A DNA stretch of 64,000 bases from Argyresthia goedartella. Its lineage: Eukaryota; Arthropoda; Insecta; Lepidoptera; Argyresthiidae. Position 1 is the stretch's first letter. Every line of letters starts with the position of its first letter. The translations under genes and the position numbers were made by a program. The stretch is from contig OX463832.1 in assembly GCA_949825045.1 (NCBI GenBank), positions 25,662,552 to 25,726,551 of the forward strand, given 5' to 3'. Of this stretch, positions 43,716-53,959 are shown in pieces. The notes under the pieces were generated by a model. That model did no database searches. It was not told the DNA's origin and was given only the letters and a program-made list of their open reading frames with translations.

Positions 43716-43815
43716 GAATGTGTATCGTTGTATAGTACCCAAGATACAGGGAATCCTAGTTTGTGGCTAGATCAATGTGTATAAATAGTGTCCAAGGTAT
43801 TATTATATATTATTA
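43716..43815 (+). mobile_element. SINE-1 3' fragment abutting the satellite
   Basis: TGTGTATCGTTGTATAGTAC, ACAGGGAATCCTAGTTTG and TGTCCAAGGTATTATTA tail. The head is missing, and the satellite ends exactly where the SINE body begins. Confidence 0.7.
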
Positions 43816-43904
43816 TTATAGGAAATTAGGAACGGAAACACGCTACTACGCGCTACGAACTACATCGTAGTAAATGTCGACTTAAAAAATACTAAAAAGT
43901 TAAA

Positions 43905-44460
43905 AATAAAAATAAATGAAAAAAAAAGTACTTTTTAAAAAAACAAGAATTATTTAAAATTAACTAAAAGGTTTAAAATAAATTAACTCCACTAAAAAAT
44001 ATTTCTCTTTATAAGTTCATTGTAACCTTTAACGATAATTAAGCTTCTTCGTATACGACAAAATAATTACATACCGTACATAATTATATATTTTTAACAT
44101 TAACACCTTTACATTTTAATTGTTAGATCTTCCCGTTTTTATCACAGTCCCAATTTTATAAATAAAAGCGTGTTACATTGTGATAGCGAGAGGAAAAGAC
44201 GGTGCTAAAATAAATTAATCACACCACAAAATGTAACACACTTTTATTTTTTTAAGGGTTTTAATGTTAAAAATATATAATTATGTACGGTATGTAATTA
44301 TTTTGTCGCATACGAAGAAGCTTAATTATCGTTAAAGGTTACAATGAACTTATAAAGAGATATATTTGTTAGTGGAGTTAATTTATTTTAAACTTTTTAG
44401 ATCCTTTTTAATAAAAGCTTGTTTTAAAAAAAAATAACTTTTTTTTTCTTTATTTTACAA
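43905..44460. mobile_element. long-terminal-inverted-repeat element
   Basis: Arms of roughly 200 bp (43905-44110 and 44258-44460) are inverted copies: for example CGATAATTAAGCTTCTTCGT against ACGAAGAAGCTTAATTATCG, and CATACCGTACATAATTATAT against ATATAATTATGTACGGTATG. The spacer is about 150 bp with no ORF. Outer arm ends are A/T homopolymer-rich, so the exact termini are uncertain. Confidence 0.8.
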
Positions 44461-44693
44461 TAAACTTAGTTTAACTTAGTTAGGAAACTATCAAACTGCT
44501 AATAATCAAGTAGATTGTAAATGTGTGATAGTGTTTATTTCAAAAGACTTATGTCATTGTGGAAGGTAGGAATCTCCTGATACAGATATTATAATATTTT
44601 AAAGGATATCTTATGTCTGTTAAATCTTAATTCTTATTATGAAATAAACAATTTTGTATTTGTGTTTTGTATTCCAGTTTAAAGTGAAATATT

Positions 44694-44839
44694 TATGTAG
44701 AAAAACTACACATAATGACCATTATGTGTAGTTTTCCAGATACGAAACGAGTTTTTACCAAGTAGTTTAACATAATGCTGATCGTAACGTGCGGTTTTTG
44801 AACGCAGTAAAGAGGGTTTATGATACGTGTGTAGATAAA
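44694..44839 (+). repeat. two-module foldback repeat, 3' fragment
   Basis: AACTACACATAATGACCATT, TGCTGATCGTAACGTGCGG and end ATACGTGTGTAGATAAA; only the right half of module B. Confidence 0.75.
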
Positions 44840-45254
44840 CGATATATTTTGCGAGAAATCTGAGTTTAAATTGCGAAAAAATATGTAAATTACAAAAGTT
44901 AATTACTATACATTACTACATACATACATACCTTAACACAGTTGCATACACAGCACACATACATATGTTGGTAGTAAATAATTTACTCTATTTATTTACA
45001 CCGGTTGCATCGCTGAATATATTTTTTTTCCCAAAATGGCGGCGATGGGCTAGCACCATGTCACGCAAAATGGAATTCCTATTGAATAACTGGCTAAACA
45101 TGGGCAATATGGGCCTCTACCAGCCACACGGTGTGGAACTCCATGCCACAATGGTTGTATGTTGTTTTGGCGTAACCTAGGTAAGTATACCTATCTAAAA
45201 ACATTTGTATCTTTTTGAATAAACTCTTGTTAAAATATATGTGATAATATTGGC
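44840..45254. other. unassigned stretch
   Basis: A frame at 44965-45180 (includes LLNNWLNMGNMGLYQPHG) shows no known domain. Confidence 0.25.
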
Positions 45255-46497
45255 TTCGCGCATATTCTGAGGGTGCTGCTCCCTCTCTCAGAATTTCCCC
45301 AGGAAATCGTGCAGGCGTAGTAAGTTTTGACGCACCTGAGTTTTAGGATTTCGGAGAGTATGCAATCCGCCCCTCTTGCCGCATTTAAGCTGTAACACGG
45401 CCGCATGAAGATCTCTCGGGGAGGGTAGATCGTTGAGCTCAGTCATGGTTGATTGCTCCGGAATTAAATCCTGGGCCAACGAACTGATCTCAGCTGGTCG
45501 AGAATATAGCCCGATACAATGCTCTACCCACGGATTGAGCTGTCGGAGATTACTGACCCATCAGCCTCCTTTAAAGGTGCCGTCTTCTTTTGTATGGGAC
45601 CGAGAGACATTTTGATCCCCGCGAAGACACCGCGAAAGTTGCCTGATCAATCCTGAATACTCATGCACATCTCCATCCAATAAGTTTTAGCGAGCTGGCG
45701 GCAAATTCGCTGAAGGGACGCTTTTGCTGCGCAGAGTGTGGAGTGAGTGACTTCGCAGGGGTCTGTAGTTAGATGCCGCTTGTCGCTTCTTGTTAATAAG
45801 AGGCTGAAGCTTATCAATATTTTTGGTAAACCAATCCGGTGATTTTGCCTGGTTATACCCGAAAACCTCACCTGACTTTCTGGATAGATATTTAGTGGAT
45901 TCCCATTCTACTTCTACGGGTACGTCTACGTGCCAGCCAGCTATTTGCCGCTGCACCAAAGTAGTGAAAGCCTCCACTAGCTCGGGATTCATGGTTTTAG
46001 GTATATACAGTAACTTTCTACCAGGAGTTTTGGAGGTGTAGATCTTCTTAGGCGAGAGATGTACTCTACAAACTACCAAGGAGTGGTCAGTATCGCATTG
46101 TGCGCTGTGGAAGGTTCTCACGTGGGTGGTATCTTTCAAATTCTTCCGTTTGGGCAAGGCAAGGACCAGCTGGTGCCACTGCCCAGGCCGAGGATGTTCT
46201 GAAGAGACTTTATGCATCAATTTTCCCTTAAAATAAGTGTTGGTAACACAAAGCTGAAACTTAGTGCAGAACTCTAATAAGCGTTGGAGATTTTCGTTCA
46301 GGTTACCTATTCCGTGATGACCAAGGCAGTCCGACCAAGCGTTGTTGTTCTGCCCTACACGAGGATTGAAGTCTCCTAGAATTTATAGTCGACCTCCGGC
46401 AGCTACACCGGCAGCAACACTACAGAGTTTACATAAGAGTCATCTTTAGCCTCTGCTGTCGACATAAGTGTAGGAGCGTTAGCGGATGTAACCATGT
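45255..46497 (-). pseudogene. LINE-C: APE-type LINE endonuclease and linker fragment
   Basis: Minus-strand GDFNPRVGQNNNAWSD, NTYFKGKLMHK, HPRPGQWHQLVLAL, CDTDHSLVVCRVHLSPKK, SKTPGRK and SPDWFTKNIDKLQPLINKKR, then AVLQLKCGKR at 45370-45400. This is the C-terminal half of the endonuclease plus the linker toward RT. RT itself is deleted. It carries several frame breaks, and its 5' edge directly meets a plus-strand Jockey 3' end at 46498. Confidence 0.75.
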
Positions 46498-46815
46498 TAT
46501 AGCGACTTTGTCGAAAAAGGGATATTACAATGTTCAAGATTACTTAAATGACGGGACTGTATGGGGCTGGCTCAACACAGACCTTGCTGTTAATAATTTT
46601 GTAATAATTTATTCCTGCTTATTAATTATGATATAATGATATTATATTTTTTTTTATTAGTTAAGCACAAGCAATTTTAAAAGAGATCTAAAAATCAATC
46701 TGTGGGAGTTTCTACGCCCTTCTCTCCCACAGTGGTCCAATGTAGAGAAGTGGCAAAAAATGACGATTGCTAAGTATATGTAAATATCTACAGCAATAAA
46801 GACATTGATGGGTGA
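46498..46815 (+). mobile_element. Jockey LINE 3' end, 5'-truncated
   Basis: CGACTTTGTCGAAAAAGGG.. then DYLNDGTVWG, the 3' UTR with a CTGTGGGAG..CTCCCACAG stem, and TATGTAAATATCTACAGCAA. Close relative of 60805-61130. Confidence 0.75.
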
Positions 46816-47840
46816 CAAATCCGGTTTGAGTATTGAGACGCAGAACCATCATACGCTCAGTTACATGCCTCGGGGATTTTCTATGGTAACTTACATGAGA
46901 CACTAAATTTTGTGAACGTTAACATATTTGGGAGTCAAAGCGTATATTGGTAAACGGCTGTAGAAAAGGGTGGTACATACAGATCGTCCTACTACCGGTA
47001 GTGGAATCATGCAGAATATACTGTATTTGTGCTTATAAATTGAAACAAATGAGTTAATGTCAAGTAGGCAGTTTAATAAGTTAATTATTTTTGGTTCAAG
47101 CTTATTGAAACCAAATTTCGATACATGCATTTTTCGATATTGTGATAAAAATGTTATTAAAAATGTATTACTGAAAACCGACGCCATTGTTTTCAAAGTA
47201 GTTTTGCGTTTTATTTACTTCAGATAAAGGCTTTTTCGGTCAAATTGCACACTTAAAATTAAATTGTAAAATCTAAGGAAATCTAAAAAGATCCGAAAAT
47301 GTATTGCACTGAAGTAGAAAATAAATAATGGTCATAAAACGACTAGAAAATATAAGTTTACTATCATGTACTATTTATCACTAACATTATTTTATTGCTA
47401 TCATTAATAATAATAACTAGTATTATTAATAAATTCATTATTACGGAATTATACGCTATGTTTCTTTGTAAATTAAAAATAATTTGTCTTTGACATTATT
47501 GCTATCGCCAATCATACAGGTTGATTCATTTGATAAATGAGTCAGTACTGAGAAATCTGTAAAATATCTGTATATTTATACTACTAAATCCCGCGAATTT
47601 ACATTTTACAATGCATTATGTACTACCGGTGGTACTACTGGTAGTTTTTTTGTCCGCAGTACTACTATCCTGCCTGGTAGTACCACAGGAGAATTCGCAT
47701 TATCCCTGGTGACTAGTCAGCCGAATAATTCTTTTATTACAATTAAAATATCCAAGTAACGTACATTTACCTCGGGATCTTCTCATTATTTTATACAGTT
47801 TCAGACTGACAGTATACAGATACTGAACAATAATAATTTA
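46816..47840. other. AT-rich stretch, nothing recognised
   Basis: Short GGTAGTACTACC-type inverted pieces near 46985-47000 and 47620-47690 are the only pattern noticed. Confidence 0.3.
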
Positions 47841-48216
47841 TTTATCTACACACGTATCAAATACTCTCTTTACTGCGACCAAAAACCGCACGTAATAATA
47901 ATGTTATACTACTTACTTGGTAAAAACTCATTTCTTATCTGAATATTGATACATTATGACCATAATGTATAAATTTTCGATAAATAATGACATTTAAATT
48001 TCGGAAGCCGACGCCCACCTGCGTGCCGCCCCTAGTTTGTCTGTGAAGTTGGTACTACTGAACAAGCTAAACAAGTGCAGAGCAATAATCAAATGCCACA
48101 ATGCCGGTCGAACATGCGGTTCCTGAACACATCAAAGGGAGCTCATGATAGGTGTGTAGATAAACTAATGTATGTAACTGTACATAATTAGGCATATGTA
48201 TCAGTCACATAAACTA
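47841..48216 (-). repeat. two-module foldback repeat, inverted copy
   Basis: Begins TTTATCTACACACGTATCAA and ends CAGTCACATAAACTA; module A is internally deleted. Confidence 0.75.
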
Positions 48217-48779
48217 TCCTTGTAAGGTTAGATAAATAATTTGTTTTTGATGTACGAATACAAAACATTAAATGTTTCACGAATTTACTAAATTACAGTT
48301 ACCATTTTTTTAATTTCTAATGTTAAATGAGTTCTGTTATACTACATGATATCTAATTTGGTAAATTACAACATTTTTTTAACGATACAATCATATTCTT
48401 AATGAACATTACCAAGGTTTTGGGGTTCATAATTACTTCAATTACTATTTACATCGATTTCACTAAAAGTTCTAACGCGAGATAATTACTCTAAAATGCT
48501 AATATTAAGATACACTTTAAATATGTTAGAATAGAAACACAGTCTATTTAATAAAACTCACAACACGGTTTTATGCGTCATCTTAATTATTTTTAAAATG
48601 TCTATTTTGGTGTCACTTTTTTAAACTCTTCAAAAATCTGTTGGTGATTGAAATATTTGGTAACGTCGAATAACTTCAAAGTCTTAGTTGAGCGATTTAC
48701 AAACTTAAGTTGTAGCGTTTTAAGTACCAAAATAAGTTTATCACACGACTGATGGACCGGAAACGGAACCGCAACAATT
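48217..48779. other. AT-rich stretch with a short minus-strand open frame
   Basis: 48602-48796 is open on the minus strand (includes QSCDKLILVLKTLQLKFVNR and FEEFKKVTPK), but it has no ATG start and no recognised domain. Confidence 0.25.
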
Positions 48780-48809
48780 ACAAAGTTCGAACTCAAGCTT
48801 TACAATTTC

Positions 48810-48890
48810 CTCCGCTGCCATTGGTCAGTGGCAGCTACCGCTGATTGGCCGTTTACTGGAAGAGTGGTGGGAGGGTATATAAGGCCAACA
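48810..48890 (+). promoter_or_regulatory. compact CCAAT/TATA promoter
   Basis: Two CCAAT-type boxes (CCATTGGTC near 48818 and GATTGGCC near 48843) precede GGTATATAAGG at about 48876, and an initiator-like GAGCTCATTCC lies about 30 bp downstream. Spacing fits a Pol II core promoter. Confidence 0.5.
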
Positions 48891-49066
48891 ACGCAGCCCA
48901 CGAGCTCATTCCGCATCGGACGGCGGATGAGAAGAATGGGATGAGTTCGTTGGCGTGCGCCGTGTGGCCGCCGAGCGTGTGGAACTGGAAGATGTCGCTA
49001 ACCTGGAATAATAAAACAAAGATTGAAATGATTATACTCAAAATGAGAATATAATCAAAATGAGAA
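48890..49066 (+). other. short transcript candidate downstream of the promoter
   Basis: GC-rich sequence with ATG at 48927 could encode MRRMGMSSLACAVWPPSVWN and about 22 more residues, followed by AATAAAACAAA near 49006. It may be a small mRNA, a non-coding RNA or the 5' part of a retroelement. No family recognised. Confidence 0.3.
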
Positions 49067-49379
49067 TATAAATCAATTCAATATTCCGCTTTGCGTGACA
49101 TGGGGCTAGACCATCGCCGCAGCAAAAGAGGTATGAAAGTTAGAAAACGGAAACTTTCCGTGAATCTGCCAATTCTTAACTCGCAATGGACGTTTGCGTA
49201 GGAAGTTTTGATTAAGTTGGGGTTGTGAATTTATCGTAGAGTCGATAAAAAAGGCCAATGCTACCCTGGATCAAGTTCTAGATTCATGTCCATCGCTTTG
49301 CAAGGATTATGGCAGTAATGATGTCATTGTCGTAATAGTAGGCTCAAATGACAAGGATCAGCTCATAATGAAGTCTTTT

Positions 49380-49803
49380 CTCGGGTTCCGTACTCGAAGG
49401 GAGCCAAACGGGACCCTATTACTAAGCCTCCGCTGGCCGTCCGTCCGTCCGTCCGTCCGTCCGTCCGTCCGTCAGTCACCAGGCTTTATCTCATGAACCG
49501 TGATAGATATACAGATGAAATTTTCACAGATGATATATTCCTGTTGACGCTATAGCTACAAATACTAAAAAACAGAATAAAATTAATATTTAAGGGGCTC
49601 CCATACAACAATTCTTTCAATACCAAATAAAAACTTACAAATACACCTGGTTACGTACATGGACTGTAAAAGTAGCCGCACCAATCACTTTGTAAACAAC
49701 CTTTTTCTATGTAAAATCCAAACTATTCACTCAACACCATCCCTACCATTGTACGGTGGTACGGAACCCTTCGTGCGCGAGTCCAACCCGCATTTGACCG
49801 ATT
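49380..49803 (+). repeat. GGGTTCCGTACC-type dispersed repeat with (CCGT)n
   Basis: Starts CGGGTTCCGTACTCGAAGGG and ends GCGCGAGTCCAACCCGCATT. A GTCC tetranucleotide run of about nine units lies at 49437-49472. Confidence 0.65.
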
Positions 49804-50035
49804 TTCATTCTATAATCTTAGCCTCCTCCTACAATGTAAGGTGATACTATGTACAGCCATTAAAGGCAAACACTTAAATGAAAGAATGGTCAACTCTTCT
49901 TTCAAGCATTTGCGCTCTCTCTTCTCTCATACCCCTTTGGGACATACGTAATAATGATCGCCCATTTTATGTTAACATGTCCAGGACCAATATTGGGTAA
50001 CATTGCATTTGTAATAGAATTTCCCGTAGTCATAA

Positions 50036-50290
50036 TATTCAAATTCAAATTCAAATTCAAAAAGAGTTTATTTCCATAAGAAACACATAGGTAACATTTG
50101 GAGAATGTCAAATCTTAAACTAACACATGTATAAGTTACAGGGAAATATAGAACTCAATTTGAATTCCGTCACCTCAATGTTTTAGATGCTAAGTTATTC
50201 TCATGCAGCCGCCAGCCTTCTGGGCACCTTGCCTAGCGACGGCGGCAGCGATCTGGCTCAAATTTTCGACCTTTATTAATATTTTGTAAT
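50036..50290 (-). mobile_element. LINE 3' end with TTTGAA tail
   Basis: On the minus strand VENLSQIAAAVARQGAQKAG and GCMRIT precede a stop near 50200, then an AATAAA and TTGAATTTGAATTTGAATTT repeat tail at 50036-50066. Likely the end of a Jockey/R1-like ORF2. Confidence 0.5.
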
Positions 50291-50763
50291 TTTTTTTAAA
50301 TGTCAATATTCATATACTTATCTAATTGTAAAATAACTATTTAATTGATTAAACTTTTCTCATCTAACTCTGAAGATGTAGATGTAGATATATTTAATCT
50401 TAGTTTAAGTTAATTCAAAAAGAGCATGTCAGCCACATTTGCTGTTTGATTTAGCTTGTAATCATTTTCTCTGATATAATATTTATATTCTTTTTGGTTT
50501 AAATTAAATAAATTTTAGTAACGGTAAGTTTAGGTTGGTAGAACTGTTCTGTAAATTGTATGTTGTGTTCACCTGTAATTGGGTAGGCACGAAGCGAAGA
50601 GTAATTGTTATTCAAATAGTGTGTAATGTGTAATACCTGTTGGTTAACCATAATAAATAAATAAATGATGAAAAATATTATTTTCGTAAAGGAAGACTCA
50701 ACAAACAATACACATGTAGACAGGTGTTAGGGAAAATTCTTAGAATTGGTAGTTCGCAGAACC

Positions 50764-50833
50764 TTTTGATTTTGACCCATACAGGATCGCAAATGAAAGT
50801 TCCATTTGCGATCCTATAAGGGTCAGAATCAAA
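50764..50833. ncRNA. 31-bp stem hairpin, miRNA-precursor-like or MITE core
   Basis: TTTGATTTTGACCC then AGGATCGCAAATG pairs with CATTTGCGATCCT then GGGTCAGAATCAAA; 28 of 31 positions match by eye with a 6-nt loop. The short loop and the perfect inner 15 bp also fit a tiny foldback element. Confidence 0.35.
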
Positions 50834-51670
50834 CTCAAACTTGTACTGTGTTCCTGGTTGAGCTTTAATTCTGAAAGCCAACTAATCCAATTGCGGAATT
50901 TCATGTTATGTATTCGTATCTTATATATCTTTGAAAATATTTTTACAAAATAGCGTAGTTTATTTTTAAACTATTTGTATGTGGTTTGAGTTGAGCGCAT
51001 TGTGTGCGCTTTCTTTTTTTATTTATGGTAGTTATTAACACTGTCACTTTCGTTAAGATTCGTATTCCCGCTTTTACGTATCAGTCTCAGCCAATCATGT
51101 GCCTCTATTATTTTAAAGGCTTATGTTTATACGATCACCAAAAAATTCGAAAATTTACTACCAATAAATTCGAAACGACCGCCAGAATTAGTAAACGACG
51201 TGTTTGGATAAATGATCACCAAACTTCTTTTTATGTTTTGTGTACTTAAGTTTATGTTTTAAGTATTTTTTGTTGTTCTTACATGTTCAACTTTTGGTGA
51301 TCATTTACCCATTTTGGGTAGCATTTACCCGTTTTAAGTAGAAAAATTATTTTGGTGGTCATTATATTTGTTGCCTATTTAAAATAGCGGCACGTGATTG
51401 GCTGAAACTGATTTAACGAAGCTGTTAACATTATCAGTGCCCGAGAAACCAGCCGTAAGTTTTGTAATGATAAAATCAAGTTTTGTGACAACAGAAGTAT
51501 ACAAAATTAATTTTCCCTTCGTTTGGAAACTTTCCGTTGATTCTTCCCAATTTTGGGAAAATTCCTAGGAATATTCCGGGAAGATTCGCGGAAGGTTTCC
51601 GAGCCGCCCATCTACACGATGTTGTAAATTACATAATCACACACGTACTTCCTTCCATCCCATACCCAAT
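50834..51670. other. AT-rich stretch, nothing recognised
   Basis: A frame at 51004-51249 has no known domain. TGATCACCAAA and TTTGGTGATCA around 51211-51303 form an inverted pair. Confidence 0.3.
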
Positions 51671-51699
51671 TATCTTTTCTTCGCCTGCACAATCGCCTC
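51671..51699 (-). pseudogene. partial copy of the FN3 exon of the Ig gene
   Basis: On the minus strand the sequence encodes SEAIVQAKKR followed by a stop, matching YEAIVQAKNR of the exon at 52512-52679; 27 of 29 bases are identical to 52525-52553. Flanking sequence diverges quickly. Confidence 0.6.
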
Positions 51700-52511
51700 G
51701 CTCGGGTGTTTCTGCCACCCCGTCTGGATGATATCGTGATGATATGTTGCTTTTTGTTGCCTGTTAATTCTCAAAAGTGTACCTCGTTCCGAGAAAAGGA
51801 ACCTGGCGAGAAGTTCTGATCTGACTGCCAGTAGAGCTCGCCGAATTCAATAGGAAAGAAAAATCGAAAACTCAAAACTCAAATAACTTATTGCAAGCAG
51901 ACCAAATTACCGTACGTTTACAAGTCATCCACGTAAGTCATATACCTACATGGAGAAAAAAATATATGATCAACTAAACTAATGAATTATGGTTTAAAAA
52001 GGGAATTTCTATTTCAAGTGGTGATTCATGGCTGAATCTCGCACAGGAAAAGGAAACTATACATTACTCCATACTCTACCAGTGCTTCGGAAATACGCCC
52101 GTCCGAGAAGATAGCACCAATAAACTCTAAGGGCTTTTTTTTTCGATTCTCGTATATTTTTAATACTTACCACAATGTACAATATTATAACTTCGCTTCT
52201 ATAAGTGCCGATGAGATGCATCAAAATAAAAATTTAACTAAAGAAATAAATAACAACAGACAAAAGCTGTAATGAACATAACTAGAGAAACTAGACTGGA
52301 GCAGTCCCGCCTCGCGGTACCCGTTCACGAGTATCATCACCGCCCTCATCATATTTGAGGGAGGGGAGCAAACCGCTACAAAGAGCCTGAGAAACGAACA
52401 GGCGTGTTTTTTGTATGGATTATTGTATTTACTTTACTTTTTAAAAGTTTATTGACGCCCACTAACACTTTTTTATCCTGTGCCATTGCCACGCCAGATA
52501 GGCGTACGTAC
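51700..52511 (-). other. downstream of the last FN3 exon seen; possible terminal exon
   Basis: On the minus strand GTTTCTCAG near 52405 is a fair acceptor. A frame after it reads ALCSGLLPSLKYDEGGDD to a stop, and another frame of the same stretch has a hydrophobic end. Neither matches the expected FN3 continuation with confidence. Confidence 0.25.
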
Positions 52512-52679
52512 CTCGTTCCAGCCGTATCTGTTCTTCGCCTGCACTATCGCCTCGTACACGGCGCCGGGCTGGAGGCCGCGCAGCTCGTGTTCCACGCGGT
52601 GCGTGAGCGCGGCGGACGGCGTCGGCGCCGGCAGGACCACGTCGTGCCAGCGGCCGGGCTGTTGAAACGACTCGTTGAT
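52512..52679 (-). CDS. klingon-like Ig/FN3 adhesion protein, FN3 exon
   Basis: 168 nt, 56 codons, phase 0 at both ends: acceptor TTCCCCTACAG, donor GAG/GTACGTACG. Encodes INESFQQPGRWHDVVLPAP, then HELRGLQPGAVYEAIVQAKN and RYGWNE, a fibronectin type III C-terminal half with its YEAIVQAKN strand and the NRYGW motif. It continues directly from LLYRQLA of the exon at 59267. The next exon (FN3 end and membrane anchor) is not found with confidence. Confidence 0.85.
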
Positions 52680-52920
52680 CTGTAGGGGAATTTTTTTTTT
52701 TATTATTTTGGGTAATTAACACACAATAGTTGAGCCGCGGTCGAAACTCTTTGGGCCGCCAGCACAAGTCAGGCACGCTTTTACCGACGCGACTGCATGA
52801 CGCACGCTTTGTCGGTAAAAACTGACACGGCACGAAGCGACATCTGTTGACATGTGAAAGAAACATAACAAACAAGCCAACTATGTTTTCTCTGGCCTGT
52901 GTGAAAAGGTTTTATTTGGT

Positions 52921-53073
52921 CCTGGGGGATTACCACAACCTTTTAGCGATTCAGATTAGGTACAAAACAAGCACATTATCATGGCAACCATTTCCATTCC
53001 AATACGCCTTATTTACCTTAGACTTGTTTTAAAATGCCCATGGTAATTTTACGGATCCGTTTAGGTTTCTTAA
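52921..53073 (+). mobile_element. MITE copy, right end missing (pair with 59771)
   Basis: CTGGGGGATTACCACAACC, CATGGCAACCATTTCCATTC and a GGTTTCTTAATCTG end match 59771-59941 closely. It is in an intron of the Ig gene. Confidence 0.7.
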
Positions 53074-53959
53074 TCTGTTTTTATTAAATTATTAATTGTT
53101 TTGCGGCCCCATTACAGACCATCTTTCGCCACATTCCGAACAGTGGAGTGAAAACAATTTTCCTTCTTGACTTTTCTCACGACGACTAACATCGTAGAAT
53201 TTCCGATTTAGGTTATAATTTATTATTTTGGCTCTTTTGTGATTAACTTACCATTCTTTGTCATAGTTAACCATAATATTCCTGGACGCTAATTTCCATT
53301 TTCCTGGCACCAAGACGATTGGACTAAGAATTGAGGTGCAGGAGTTGGGCGTCCATTGACCAAACTACTACACCGGTGACCCTCGCGTGACTGTTTGTTT
53401 TTGGCGTGTGAGTTCCATGCATGGCGCAGGGTATCCTAATGTGGGGTTTACCCTTACCGCGATTTCAATTCCGAAATGACGGCTCAGTAATTGGACCTTC
53501 CTCGCAGAACGGATTATCATCAGGATCAGCAAGAAGCAAGATCAGCATTAAGCGGTCAGGCCAGTCAATCCTCCTGCTTCGTAGTTATAAAAATAAATAA
53601 ATTAATTCCAGTTACACGTGGCATGTGCGCAGTTAAAGTCAACCTTCCAGTCACCTTCAAGTGCAATAACGATCGGCTGTTCTAAGCACATGAGTAAAGA
53701 AATGGAACAGAAATAAAGATTCATATAAGAACGCCGTCGTAGGTAATCTACTACAAGCATACGGCGTATGTGTGCGTGTCATCGCCCCTGTGTCGCGTAC
53801 GCGCCGCTACCGGATAAAACAGGTTACGCTCGTCCGGGATGATGACAAACGGAGGGCCTGCACTGCATAAATCACGTATTCTTTGTTTCATCGCCTACCT
53901 TATCGAATTGTTTTAAGTGCAATAAACAGCAAATAGTTATTAAAGTGTTAAGAAGTGTA
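53074..53959. other. intron of the Ig gene; SINE-like remnant only
   Basis: GCAGGGTATCCTAATGTGGGG at about 53425-53445 resembles the SINE body end. The rest is unassigned. Confidence 0.35.

Noticed and set aside
43386..43742. 118-codon minus-strand ORF
   Set aside because: Translation of the 120-bp satellite; sequence repeats with the unit.
45255..46815. Second 5'-to-5' LINE pair as another twin-priming chimera
   Set aside because: LINE-C lacks its 3' end on the outer side (RT is deleted), so both elements do not end in 3' termini and an ordinary deletion explains the joint.
52404..52685. Plus-strand ORF of 93 codons
   Set aside because: Antisense to the FN3 exon, which has matching splice sites and phase on the minus strand.
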